Assembly: GCA_037783415.1 (NCBI GenBank)
Contig: JAZGTN010000008.1
Span: 1,745,501 to 1,809,500, forward strand
Length of the DNA stretch: 64,000 nucleotides
Origin: Leptasterias polaris
Taxonomy: Eukaryota; Echinodermata; Asteroidea; Forcipulatida; Asteriidae
Reading direction: 5' to 3'
Part shown: one piece after another, positions 33,123 through 45,135 of the stretch
How positions within the stretch are numbered: position 1 is the stretch's first letter
How the letters are laid out: every line of letters begins with the position of its first letter
Translations under genes and position numbers: made by a program
Notes under the pieces: model-generated
The model's database searches: none
Told to the model about the DNA's origin: nothing
Seen by the model: only the letters and a program-made list of their open reading frames with translations

Positions 33123-33800
33123 GGACTCTTAAAACTCCGGGGTCAGAATTGACCCGGATTCCAGGTCCCGTGGGGTTGACTCATATCTGGGTCAGTATAT
33201 GACCTGGAATCCGTGTCAAAGTGACCCTGAAATGGATCAAACTGACCCATATCTGGGTGAGTTTGACCTGGAATCCGTGTCAAAGTGACCCTGAAATGGA
33301 TCAAACTGACCCATATCTGGGTCAGTTTGACCTGGAATCCGTTTTCTAGAGATTCCGTCAGCACTCATTCGATTTGAATGTGCTAGTATACTAGTAATGC
33401 AGACTACCGTATCCCACTATTAGGGAATATAAATGGTGTGAATTTCTAACTTCAAGATTGCATTTATTTTATAGAAATCATATCTGGGTCAGTATATGAC
33501 CTGGAATCCGTGTCAAAGTGACCCTGAAATGGATCAAACTGACCCATATCTGGGTGAGTTTGACCTGGAATCCGTGTCAAAGTGACCCTGAAATGGATCA
33601 AACTGACCCATATCTGGGTCAGTTTGACCTGGAATCCGTGTCAAGGTGAACCTGAAATGGATCAAACTGACGCAGAATGCAAGATAAGGTCTCATTTTGT
33701 TTTAAATCATGCAGTTTTCGGTCAGTCTGACCTAGAAATGGGTCAGGTCCCCAATCCGGATTCCAGGTCAATTCTGACACGGGAGGTTTGTTTAAAGTGT
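33123..33800. mobile_element. F4 element copy c, expanded and rearranged
   Basis: It starts GGACTCTTAAAACTCCGGGG and ends near GGGAGGTTTGTTTAAAGTGT. The interior is a tandem array of a 60-66-bp unit containing ACCCATATCTGGGTCAGTTT and GACCTGGAATCCG. A 162-bp block at 33181-33342 is repeated without change at 33478-33639. The inverted 139-bp piece (33341-33479) sits between the copies. Positions 33720-33732 read GGTCAGTCTGACC. Confidence 0.7.
33341..33479 (-). repeat. Inverted copy of 32864-33002 inside the F4 array
   Basis: Perfect reverse complement of flanking unique DNA. It separates two identical 162-bp direct copies that overlap it by one or two bases at each side, the signature of template switching or an assembly join. 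Confidence 0.9.
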
Positions 33801-34236
33801 TTATTCACATGCGATGTTAATCAAGCATGCTCTTCCATTGAAAAGCTTGCCGGTCGTACATTCCCCTTCAAGGTAAATCCTACAAAGAAAGAAAAAGAGA
33901 GAAGAAGAAGAAAACAAAGAATGCCGTCCGTCCTTCACCAACTCTTCCATCCGAAAGATATTATGATTTTGTTTTGTTGTTGGAGATCTTGACAAGACTT
34001 GATCTCTGTATTGCAACGGATCTTTGCTTAATGGACTAGACCAGCGGGGAGATTGCCGTGTATGCCCCTCGGGGTGATACAGACGAAATGCGATATAATT
34101 GATTGAGTGCCCCACTCAACGAAACGACATTTATACCTCTATAGTTTTTTGCGTTTGCCAGAAAGAAAAAAAAAATACTAGTATAAGTTTTTAATCAAAG
34201 AGCTCAATTTTTTTTATGACAGTAAAGTAATAGCTT
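33801..34236. other. No gene recognised
   Basis: Purine-rich stretch (GAAAGAAAAAGAGAGAAGAA) at 33885-33918; no supported gene. Confidence 0.3.
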
Positions 34237-35073
34237 AATATTGGACATTGGAAATTCGCATAGGTTTGTACCTCGAATGTCAGCTTTGCTTTTTTCGATA
34301 TTGGGCATTGGACATTCACATAAGTTTGTACGGTGAATGTCTACCTTGCACATCGATAATGGACATTGTATATTCAAATGGGGTTTGTGCAGTTATTGTC
34401 TACTTGTGTGTTGAATGATTTTGTAACTTCTTGTGCCAAGACATAAGGCAATCTACTTCTGAGGTTACTTCCGAAGTTACCAGAAGTGCCAACATAGATG
34501 GGTAAAACATGAACATGTTACTTCAACCGGATATTTTTTTGAAACATTCATAAAGGTTTGTAATACCCAAGGGAAGCAAGAACATAAACCTATGTGAATG
34601 TCTAATGTCTGATATCGATGTGCAAGGTAGACATTCACTGGGTACTAACCTATACGTGAATGTCCAATGTCCAATATCGAAAAAGCAACATCGCTGTACA
34701 AACCTATGTGAATGTCCAATGTCCAATATTGAAAAAGCAACATTGATATTCGCTGTACAAACCTATGTGAATGTCCAATGTCCAATATTGAAAAAGCAAC
34801 ATTGATATTCGCTGTACAAACCTATGTGAATGTCCAATGTCCAATATTGAAAAAGCAACATTGATATTCGCTGTACAAACCTATGTGAATGTCCAATGTC
34901 CAATATTGAAAAAGCAACATTGATATTCGCTGTACAAACATATGTCAATGTCCAATGTCCAATATTGAAAAAGCAACATTGATATTCGCTGTACAAACCT
35001 ATGTGAATGTCCAATGTCCAATATTGAAAAAGCAACATTGATATTCGCTGTACAAACATATGTCAATGTCCAA
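34237..35073. mobile_element. Inverted-repeat element with 59-bp tandem units in the right arm
   Basis: The left arm (34237-34400) contains about two diverged units reading TTGGACATTGGAAATTCGCA and GGTTTGTACC on the plus strand. The right arm (about 34583-35073) contains the inverted form expanded to about eight units. The 59-bp unit includes GAATGTCCAATGTCCAATAT and AAAAGCAACATTGATATTCG. The last five or six units are almost identical and the outer ones are degraded. No protein is implied: the long minus-strand frame is a repeat artefact. Confidence 0.75.
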
Positions 35074-35589
35074 CATATAATTAAGTTTACTGTAATTTAT
35101 ATTCTACCTGCACCAACTGTCTTGGCTGTACAGATGAGTATTAAGTTTCCTGTTCATGATAACCTCCCATTAATTTGAATAAGCATCCGTGTTGATCATA
35201 TCGCATTGAAAGCAGCCATGGGATTATTCATGTGTAAAAAGTGAATGATGTTGATAAGTCAGGCTAAAGAAAACTATTTACGTGCTCATGAGTAGGTTGA
35301 TTGATGAATATATACAATAATATACAATACATCTTCATAAAACAGATGGCTGATTTCTAAAAACACAATTGTGTTTATTTTAATTCCTGTGTTCAGATTT
35401 GCTTATTTTAAAGCTTTGTATTCTATAATTATCGGCTACAACATAACGGTAAATCTCAAAGCATATGATTTGCAAGGATGCAGATGTTCGGACTTATCAT
35501 TAGGAGATCAGTTTTTTGTATCGTAAAAACAACACACATTTCTGCCGCCGTAAAGTAGACCATCGGGTCTTGAGCAGAAAGTCCCACAC

Positions 35590-36258
35590 AGCAAAACAAA
35601 AGTAACCTATGCTTTAATACCAGAATAAGGTTACCAGACATAACACCATCTCACTACCATCTGTGACTGACCGCTCATTTGTGCTTAGCAGCAATTTTTG
35701 TATAATTATGCAATGTGTTCTGCGTTTAAGCAGCTAAGCAAAATCAGTAGCTTAAGCACAACAAAAACTTGCTTATCAGATAAGGTTACCAGCCAACCAC
35801 GTTACGTGTGCTATCTGTATTCTGCTTATTTTTACTCAGCAGAAATTTGTTAATTAATATTTTCTGATTAAAGGGTGTGTACAACATTGGTAAGATTGAA
35901 AATAAGTGTTCAAAGATTTGCACAAAACTTACATGTTTGGTATAAAGATGGTCATCGTGGAAAAAAACCTCCCCCTAACATAATTTTACTTCAAATGCTG
36001 TAATTTTTTGGGGGAAATGACTAAAGCAATTAGTCTTTACCAACCGCGATAAAATCCGATGTTTGAAAACGGTGAAAATATAATATAATGCTTTTTTTTA
36101 CACTATTCTCTCATGACTCCGAAGACCAAGAGCTAAACATTTTCACAGCTTTGTTATTTGATGTATATGTTGGGTCTAATCAAGTGTGGATACCGTTCTT
36201 TGGCAATTACCAATATTGTACATAATTATACTTTAAGGAGCTCTATGAATTTGGGTTG
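35590..36258. mobile_element. F6 element copy 2, split by an F1 insertion
   Basis: The left part (about 35590-35871) has the F6 vocabulary (AATAAGGTTACCAG, GTGCTTAGCAGC, TTTAAGCAGCTAAGCA). The right end, after the insertion, is GGAGCTCTATGAATTTGGG (36237-36255). Removing the insertion restores CTGATTAAGGAGCTC..., parallel to GCTTAAGCAGCTCTG in copy 1. The left boundary is approximate. Confidence 0.5.
35872..36232. mobile_element. F1 MITE copy c, TTAA-flanked, inside F6
   Basis: Flanked by TTAA at 35868-35871 and 36233-36236. Ends AGGGTGTGTACAACATTGGT and TACCAATATTGTACATAATT. Same subfamily as 9744-10098 and 43091-43420. Confidence 0.75.
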
Positions 36259-37196
36259 TGGCGTAGTGCGGAAACGACAAAAATTTCACTGCCTTTAGTA
36301 CAAATTGCCACACCATAAGCCCGCATAAGACCCACGGTCGTATTTTGGACGACAATAGCCACCCACTTCATGGTGAACTTACTGGTCACATCATTCCAAG
36401 AAGTGGTATAGAATGAGATTGCCGGCTACTCGCACCGACCGCCATCTTCACTCTTTTGTCCGTATGGGTAGGCCTATTACATTTTTCAATGCATTGTATA
36501 AAAAGTGAGTGCTGGTTCATAAACTTTGCAAATAGTATATTTTTGTCTTGTTTTGTCTTTGGCTAGACTGGGTGTGTGGTGGACATTTGGATTTTATTTT
36601 AAATCCTTGTGCATTGTTTCTTGTTCAATATTTTTATCTGCCTTTTGTAACTTTTTAACTTGTTGTTCTTTGTAGTGTTTGTAAACTTGTGCGAGCAATG
36701 TAATTTCTTCTTTTTGGAGAGTAATAAAGTTTCTTATGTCTTATGTCTTATGTCATACATCCCAAACATAACCGACACGTATTATTGGCAAAATCAAATT
36801 CACTACATTTTGTTCATAAAACGCATGGCACTTGTATATATACCCTTCCATTTTCAGAAGTTAATGTTTGTCTTTATTTGTGTGACCAAGAGCGGCCAAC
36901 CAGTAGTCCAACATATTCCCTCTTGACCATTCTCCGTCATCCTCGCCCGATCTTCAACACTGCCCCCTTGGGAAAATATGTCATCCGATTATGTTTAAAT
37001 GAAACAGCTGATGTTAGTCAGGATGAAGGGTCATTACGCACTAATTGAGCCGTATTGGAATTGGCAAACTGAACATTCCCCATGTACAAAAATGATGTGA
37101 CAAATAATATGGCATCCATATGGCATCCATATTTTATAAAGAAGTGTATTGGCTGCCATCATTGATGATACGTGCACGCGTGCATGCAAGGCTATA
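36259..37196. other. No gene recognised
   Basis: Includes a TTATGTC triplicate at 36736-36757. An open frame over 36660-36926 is AT-rich and not protein-like to me. Confidence 0.3.
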
Positions 37197-37290
37197 ATTG
37201 GCTGAGCGTTGTGCGCAGCGCGTACATGCGTGCATGTTTCCTAAATGTGTCATCAAAGATGGTGCTCAATGACGTCATGTATGCAGTCTA
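37197..37290. mobile_element. F8-type MITE fragment with TGACGTCA
   Basis: AATTGGCTGAGCGTTGTGCG, CAGCGCGTACATGCGTGCAT and TCATCAAAGATGG are followed by a perfect TGACGTCA at 37270-37277. This parallels 20197-20333. Confidence 0.4.
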
Positions 37291-37825
37291 TCCATGTACG
37301 GTTAGACAAAGACAAGCACACATTGAGTATGCGGCATAATATTCAAGAACTTGTTGAAGTGTCTATATATTTTAATGTTTAGTTAGTTAATTTTTATATG
37401 GAGGCAAGGGGCATATTTTATATGGAGGCAAGGGGCATAAACTTATTGAGATATAATTTTAGATATTAAACTAATCATTGTGGGCACTTTTACCTTAGAC
37501 CTTACGTTTTTAGCTGTTGATATTTTTACCTAATATTTTGGCAAAATTCTGATTCCCTGATCAAATACAATAAACATTTGCGGTGACACCATGTGGTTAG
37601 ATCTCTTTTGAGTGATTGGTGGTTCTGAGAAGAACCGATGGACTCGACGTTTCGCAAATTTCTTATGTTTATTGTCTTTCGTAAATCTTTAAGTTTAAGT
37701 CTTAAATGGTGGATCGTTGTTCAGCTAGCCTTTCCCCACCAAATTTTTGATGATGCCCCCAAAACACAGCCTTCACGTCACTGTTTAAATTATTGCGTGA
37801 ATAAATCTGATAGATTTATATAGCA
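37291..37825. other. No gene; short tandem duplication at 37391-37438
   Basis: TATGGAGGCAAGGGGCATA is duplicated in tandem around 37397-37438. Positions 37605-37660 belong to the GACGTTTC dispersed repeat. Confidence 0.4.
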
Positions 37826-38125
37826 GAGTGTGGGTTCGAGTCCCGGTCGTGACACTTGAGCAAGACACTTAACTATAATTGCTTCTCATCACCCAGGGGT
37901 AAATGGGTACCTGTGAAGGCAGAGATGGTTCTTGTGATTGATTTAGCTTGATGCGCTACATATTTGGCAGCACAGGCTGTATACTCCCCAAGGCACTGAG
38001 ATGGTTCAAGGAATGACACAAAAATGGCCCAGTGACCAGGGGTAATAATGTTGAAGCGCCATGAGCGTCACTGAGTGACGGACCTGAGCGCTATATAAGA
38101 AGCCACTATTATTATTATTATTATA
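37826..38125 (+). mobile_element. tRNA-Leu-derived SINE, 5'-truncated
   Basis: It begins inside the T arm (GAGTGTGGGTTCGAGTCCCG, to 37853). It continues through the complete body as in the 16021 copy (CACCCAGGGGTAAATGGGTA, GGCCCAGTGACCAGGGGTAA) and ends in GAGCGCTATATAAGAAGCCA then (ATT)n. The 3' terminal block matches 18598-18680, so it joins the two subfamilies seen in the other copies. Confidence 0.75.
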
Positions 38126-38377
38126 TATATATTTTCTCTTGATTGGAGTTATACGACTCTGTTTATTTAAAACTCCAAAAATATCACATCCTTCACAAAC
38201 AAAACACCAAAGCTTATTTACTAATTAAAGGAACAAAGTAATTAATATAATATATACAAAGTAGGTTGCCTAGAGTTATATACAACGGCTATATACAATT
38301 AGAGAGGATATATTATTTCTTTACTTATCCTGAATTACATCACCAATTAATTGTGCCATGTGCAAATAACACCTATA

Positions 38378-38641
38378 CAGCAATCCTTCACCGATCTTGA
38401 ACTCTTGGTGGCAGCAGATACCGCCATTATTGCGGTAGTACCTGGGTGGTACTGCGCTGCCTAGCGACGGGTTTAAGCGATTTGCAAAGTAAAAGTCCAA
38501 TAACCCGTGACTGATCAAATGATCGCCGTGTAGCCCAAACCTTATACCAGTCGCTAAACAGCGCAGTACCACCCAGGTACACCGCAGTAATGGAGGCATG
38601 TCTGCTGCCACCAAGAGTTCAAGATCGGTGAAGGATTGCTG
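38378..38641. mobile_element. F5 palindromic MITE copy 2 (264 bp)
   Basis: Flanked by TA (38376-38377 and 38642-38643). Same length and orientation as 10515-10778, with only scattered differences (for example AAAGTCCAATAACCCGTGAC in the centre). Confidence 0.9.
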
Positions 38642-39766
38642 TATTAGCTGGAATTTGTTTTTCCCTCAGAGTGTTCCAGCTTAGTGATTAAGAATTCCCG
38701 AAATGCGATTGAGTTTACCCATCAGTTCAGTGTAAGAGGTACGGTTCTGCTTTTAGTTCTGATGCGGGACAAGTCAACCGATGTCATGATTGAGGCACCG
38801 GAACACATGCCTTTAATCCTGTGTATATCGGCTGTAGTGTTTGTGTCCTTGAACTATCGTTTAACCATAAAGTGCTTCCCTTTACCTCTGTGTATTCATG
38901 TGAACCGGCATGCAGACACGGTGCTTTGATTTACAATCTAAAAAAATAAACTTTCTCTCGATTTCTCGAAACTCGTTATTGAATGTTTTGCAATTTTTTT
39001 TATTACGTAAGCTTTGATTTGACAAGATTTGAAAATCAGAGGTCCGGATTGCAATCAATAAGTTCTTCCCAAAACAGAAGTTTTACCATCATCTTATGAA
39101 GTTCATCTCAAGTGTATCTTTTGGTTGTGGTAAAGTGAGGACGCACGCAACTGTCACGCAGTACGCTGACGTCTTACTCGAGATAATTCGCTTGAGTTTA
39201 CTGCATAAAGGTCCAAACACAAGATCAGTTTTGCCAAAATTAAAATGCCTTATCCTACCCTTAATTGTTTAAATTCCTGCTAGATAATGTTTGACTTGGC
39301 ACACCTGTGTCCTGTTTCAACGTGTCACCTTTGGAATGCTCGCTTTCATTTCTAGCCTTGTTTTGCCAAGCCTCGTTCATTCCCAACAGTTGTATTTTTA
39401 AAATAGATATATGATAAAAGCTCAGACACTCTGAGGTAAGCGAAAAAGTGCGACGAACTCGCCCCGTCCCCTTGTATGCGCGAAGAGGAGTAGATTAGGA
39501 TGTGGGCGGAGACTAACGAAGAGAATTAAAACTTAATGAAACGGATAAAATCGGCGGGAAGGACATTCCGATCTTCCGGCACCTTTCCAAAAATGTCAGG
39601 GAAAGTATGGCGAGATTGTGTTTGAACTGGTGATAGTTTTTATCATATTTATTTGTTCTGTGCCTGCAACTACAGGACGTGTCGATTCAGTATATTTCTT
39701 ATAACAACATTTTACCCGTCCGTGGTATGCGTGGTCAGCGCATGGGAAATGTAGTGTGATGCTTAA
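38642..39766. other. No gene recognised
   Basis: A frame at 38684-38929 lacks any recognisable motif. No repeat family identified. Confidence 0.3.
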
Positions 39767-40133
39767 AGGCACTGAACACGTTTTGTAATTGTCAAAGACC
39801 AGTATTCTCACTTGGTGTATCCCAACATATGCATAAAATAACAAGCCTGTGAAAATTTGGGCTCAATTGGTCATTGAAGTTGCAAGAAAATGATGAAAGA
39901 AAAAACACCCTTGTTGTACAAATTAGTGTGCTTTCAGATAGGAATAAAAGGCTTTTGGCAAAAGTCTTTTATTATTTTAGAGAGAAATTACCTCTTTCTC
40001 AAAAACTACGTTACTTCAGAGGGAGTCGTTTCTCACAATGTTTTATACTATCAATAGCTCTCCATTGCTCGTTACCAAGTAAGTTTTTATGCTAATATAT
40101 ATTTTGAGTAATTACCAAACGTGTACAGTGCCT
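39767..40133. mobile_element. F1 MITE copy d, TTAA-flanked
   Basis: TTAA at 39763-39766 and 40134-40137. Ends AGGCACTGAACACGTTTTGT and TACCAAACGTGTACAGTGCC. It contains an inverted-palindromic middle (AAAAGGCTTTTGGCAAAAGT). The TTACCAAGTAAGTTTTTAT block is shared with copy a. Confidence 0.8.
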
Positions 40134-43017
40134 TTAAGTGCATTGGATATATTTTGTACAGTTATCAGGCGGTGTTTTTGTGTCATCGGATACACAAAAC
40201 AGCGCCTGTATTAAAGACGAGTTAAAACTGTAATTGCTCGCTCACTTTAAACACTATAGTTGTACTTGTAGTAAAAATGAAATTGATCAAACTCGTCGCT
40301 GGTCCAACAAAGTGACTGTCAGAAATCGCATAAAATTTGCAAACCTGTTTTTATAGAAATTATTTACCCCCTTTGCTATCAACATTATAAGCATGTTCTG
40401 AATGTTCAGTACCTTACACGTAATATCTTCTTAATTATACTAATTAGTATATTAGTAATTAGTTTCTTGTATATAACATGTACTTGGCGCGTCCCCTTCA
40501 TTATGACGTCGACGAAGTAGTTGTTGCTCTGTAGGCTCATGCAGTGTTTTTGTTTTCTTCATGTAATTAGTTAGTCTGTAAGTGCTACCGCTATACCTTC
40601 CTTGTTTTATCTAATCAGACCAACACGGCTATTATTTTGTTATTGTCTACTACTAGTTAGTATAAACGACATATCACTAGATTTCCCAGTTTGTATTTTC
40701 AGTTACTTATAGTGCCATAATGTCGGCTGTGGACCATGTATATAGGTCACTTCGTGGTACCATCAACGAAATACACCTGTACAGATAATTTTGATCTATT
40801 TCGTTGTTATTACTACAAGAAATAACAACATAACGAACAACTATAGAGGGTCAGACATTTCCCAGATTTGGTGTCCCATATCGATACAATCCATAGACTG
40901 TAACGTCTGATCGGGAGTCTTGGACGGGGTGAGGTCAAAGGTCAGGTCGTTTTTGACCCTGTTCCGGTTCTTACCCTTAAATTTTAGCATCCGGAAAAGA
41001 AAACAAAACTTGAAGAATAAACTATATTGGATTTTCAAGGGAGTTATTTATCTTGACTGATAGTGATACCAACAATTTAAAGACAACAATTTATTAAAAA
41101 TTGTTTATATATATTTATCTTTGCCGTTCTTTTTGTATTTTGATTTGCATGTATTACTTGATTTCTAAGCAGTGTAAGGTGTAGTAAAATAAATTAAACA
41201 AAACTGCTTGTCCTTTTTTATTTGTAATGAACGAAAATGAAAGGTAATCAAAAAGTAAGACCGGTACAAGTTTTTTCAATTTATCTCCCCTTTTTTGTGA
41301 ATGACTGGTTTGCCTAAAGTTATTTAAGGTTAATTTTGTTTGTCTACTTTTTTAATACTTATTTATGTACAGACTGTCGACAAATTAATTTGATTAGTTC
41401 TACCGTGTTACACTTGAGATGCCCTCGTCATAGTAACAATAATGCGTACAACTTTCAAGTTGAAAAATGAAATTGTTTTTGCCAAGTACTGTCTGTCGCG
41501 TATTGAAGCAGCTCGAACATAAATTGTTTGACCTTCCGTATACGCATCACAAATAACCCTTCAGATACTGTTTTGAACTGGATTTTCACATTTGGTAGTC
41601 GTTACCCAGCGCAATTTCCATCCAATTTCCTCGCTCCAGTTATTGGCCGGCTCACCTCGGTCGCTCTGAAGTTCCCGAAGCTGTGTTTGAACTTAAACTT
41701 GTAAATGCTGCCCTTGACGTTGCAGACTTTAACACAAAAAGCATGTTTGCTTCTCAAAATTGGCCATTTGAAGGGTTTGTACAGATTCATCACACTGACT
41801 GGTACACGTTTACTCTCGTATATTTCTGTAAACATCATTCGACGAGTACACTCCACTGCCTATTTACTCTGGTCGGGGACTGTAATTGAAATGATATGTG
41901 TCCCCTCCGAACACTGCGTTTGGATTGCACTCGAACGGCACAAACGGGACCGATCTGTGAGTCAAATTACAATGAGGCGTTGTTGATGTTCGTGAGGGTT
42001 GCGTTTACGCTCGCTAGGTTGGCTGCAAGTCTCCGTTCACATCAGTGTGGAAAACAAGCCTTGAGTGAGAGGATTCTGTAAACATCAGAAATGCATTATT
42101 TTAAGACAACATTATGTTGATCACTTACGTTAATCAGACGTGTCACCGAAAGAGTTGGTAGCGTAAATAACGTAAGTCGAAGTTTCATTCTGTTGAATAT
42201 ATTTAACATCCATCGACCGATAAAAACATCACATGCAAATCCAGTGACTTTCAATGTTTTGTATTAAAGATTTGAAACAGATTTGTGTATTTGCATATTC
42301 ATGAGTCTTATAACTTGACATGATTTCAATCTGTTGAGATCTGTGCATTTTTTCCCCGTGCCATGAAAATGTCCCTAAGCCCCAAATCATCATCTCACAA
42401 AGCTACGTTTTTCATACGCTGCACGGATGCACTGCAATAGAAAAGAATGACTAAAAAAACGTGGAAAATAAACTAACAAACCTAACAACGGGTAGATCGT
42501 TTGAATCTTTTTCATTTGCATTTCCAAGAGAATAGATCGGAGCTTCCCAGTGACTGTAGAGAATTAAGGGGTTACGTAAACATAATTTAAACTGAGCCAT
42601 AGATAAAATATTTATGTATGTTTGTTTCAGTAAATTAAGAAGGGTACATCGTCCGCTCTTAACGAAATTAAAATACAACTACTCTCAGATTGCCTGGGCT
42701 TATGAATGATTCAACCGTAACTGATGCATTTCTTAGCAGTGAGGTTGGGCTTTAAACAAGCGGGAATTTATTAGGGTTTTTTTAAGGAGAGAAGGGGAGT
42801 TGGTTAAGATGGTTCTTGGGTTCTTATTCTCTTGATCCGATTAGTGTGGTGTGTACGTAATCAAGCGAAGCTAAACTGCATCTTAACCCTAATGATGCTT
42901 AGTATACGGCACGATGAACATTGGGTAATTGCTTGATTTCAATAATTATGCTGTATGTTTTCGTTCCAAATCTTTAACGATGCTTTTAATTTAAAACAGG
43001 TTTTTCCTTCCTCGGAA
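40134..43017. other. 2.9 kb without recognised genes
   Basis: The only discrete motif I note is a perfect direct repeat of AGGTCA spaced by one base at 40932-40944. Positions 41600-42080 are more GC-rich with overlapping open frames on both strands, but none resembles a known protein. Confidence 0.3.
40932..40944 (+). promoter_or_regulatory. Perfect DR1 nuclear-receptor-type motif
   Basis: AGGTCAAAGGTCA is the textbook DR1 bound by HNF4/RXR-type nuclear receptors. It lies about 4.2 kb upstream of the receptor-like exon. Binding is not implied by sequence alone. Confidence 0.2.
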
Positions 43018-43420
43018 CCCCCCCCCCCCCCCCCCCCCCATCTCTATTTTTAAATAAATGGTAGCAACTTTTTTTAAAAGGAACATTTAAAGGGTGTGTA
43101 CAAACAATGGCAAGATTGAAAAAAAAAAATATCCCAGATTTGCACATAACTTACATGGTATCAAGATGGCCATGGTTCCAATAGTTTCGCCTGAAATGCT
43201 ATAAGTTTTAGGAAATGAGTTAAACAAATTTTCTTTATCACGCGTGATAGAATCCGATGTTGTACAGTGAAATCATATAATGGGATTTTTCACTATTTGC
43301 TCACGACTCCGAAGACCGATTTAGCTGAAACTTTCACAAGTTTGTTCTTTCATGTTTATGTTGGGTCACATCAAGTGTGGATACTGGTCTTTGACAATTA
43401 CCAATGTTGTTCAAGTGAAT
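43018..43420. mobile_element. Poly-C run followed by F1 MITE copy e
   Basis: About 20 C at 43020-43039. The F1 copy begins after TTAA (43087-43090) with AGGGTGTGTACAAACAATGG and runs to about 43420. Its right end (TTACCAATGTTGTTCAAGTG) has lost the terminal TTAA. Confidence 0.6.
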
Positions 43421-44559
43421 ATTGTGAGAGTTATTATTTTTACAACAATATATTACAATCTCAGCAACTAGATGACTATTAACACTGAAGACGAAGAATG
43501 GGTTGGGAAGTATACATTACGTTCTTTAGTTTCACAGAAACAAAAACCTCTGGAACTTTAACTTGTTAAAACCCTCAAGCGAAGAACCTGCTTTGTGTGT
43601 TACAATTTTTTTATTTTATTTTTTATTTTGTATTTTTTTTAATGACTTTAGTGTACTGTTTGCATGTTCAGGTTGCCTGGGTTATTTGAGGTGTATTTGT
43701 TTTCATATGTTAATTAAGTTTCATCGTTTGGCTTCATCTACCATTGACTGTTGACATACCGATTTTGAACACAAGTGATGCTGGTAGAGTTTTGTCTTGC
43801 CCCCCCTCCCCCTCCTAATCAAATCACCGACCCCTGTTGATTGACACCCCCCCCCCCCTTCTAGGACGTGTGGCATGGTCTAGCTTTTGATATTACAGCA
43901 GATGAGCTATCAAGTATGCAGGACGTGGTTAAGACAATGGACATTATTAAAATATGTCAGCAGGTGCTGACAGCAGTCCTCACTGCACGGTAAAAAAAAA
44001 ATACCACTGCACCAATTGGTTCTCGTATGGTTTGATGTAGGCTTCATGCGCTCAAAAATACAGACAATGTCCTCAGTTGGGATTATCTCAGTTCCTACAT
44101 CCTCCCCGGCGGACTGATATTTCCGATAGTGCGCGATGTAATGAAACAACGTTGATAAGTTATCCCTTTTCAAACATTGTGCTCGTCTTCTAATGTGCAG
44201 CTGTTTCTACAACCCACATTGTATCAAGAGGTTTTTTAGTCTACTCTCTCCCTTCATTGCTTTCTTAAGCCTCTATCGTTGTCAAGTGTTATTATCCGAA
44301 GACAGTGTATACTCCAATCGGATTTAAAGATTTTTATCCCATCAACAATCCTTTAACGTTGTAGCTCCCCCACGTACACAGAGCGATCCTAATTGCGATG
44401 TAACAGAGCGAGTGCCGTGACGCGTTGGGATAGCTCTGTATGATATACCATGCTGGGAAAAAAATAACAATAATCCCCGGGGTTTTCGTGTATTCATCCC
44501 TGCAGTTGTCCATCACATGCATTATGGATGCAGTCATGTCAGCCATTTGAGCTTTATTA
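43421..44559. other. No gene recognised; C-rich tracts at 43800-43860
   Basis: Two C-rich runs near 43801-43816 and 43847-43858; no supported open frame. Confidence 0.3.
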
Positions 44560-45135
44560 TCACGTGCCTGAGGAGTAACTTCTCATGACGTCACCCGTGA
44601 ACGACGGGCGTCTCTGTAAACGTTAACGTGGTTGAGAGACAAAGTCTGGCCACCGCCGGCCGGCCGGTCCAGTTTAGTTGAGTCAGTTCACGGGAGATGT
44701 GTCATTAATAACGGTGGGGAGAAAACAAAGCAGAGGCAGTAGAGATGCATTCGAGAGTTTCATATGATATGTACATTTCTCTTTCGTATCGCATTTTTCA
44801 GATACAGTCAGGGACGTTAGACCATCAACCGTGGAGATAATAATTGTGTGTGGACTCTTCCAGTGAGCTGGGGCGTAGTGTGATCGCAAAGCCATCGGTC
44901 AGCCTCTTGTTCAGAGTAGTTGGCCGGAACGTGAGGGACACCGTGACGGTCATCTGGCCCAACAATTAGCTGTGGAATAATCTACTTTTTTTCGGGATCT
45001 CTTGCCAACGAGGGGGAGGCTTTGCTGTTTCTCCACCAGTATTTCCGGAATTTACACGCACGCCACTCGGTAAAGAGGGACCCTGGTTAGCGTCTGGGCT
45101 GGAGAAGAAGCCCGGTGGCAAACTTTGAAAACAAA
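44560..45135 (+). promoter_or_regulatory. Candidate promoter and 5'UTR of the receptor-like gene
   Basis: The 575 bp upstream of the exon-1 ATG are richer in G+C and CpG than most of the window (for example CCACCGCCGGCCGGCCGGTC at about 44651-44670). They include a perfect CRE, TGACGTCA, at 44586-44593. That CRE does not lie in a MITE I can recognise. I see no TATA box I would trust. The start site is unknown, and the whole call rests on the exon being real. Confidence 0.35.
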
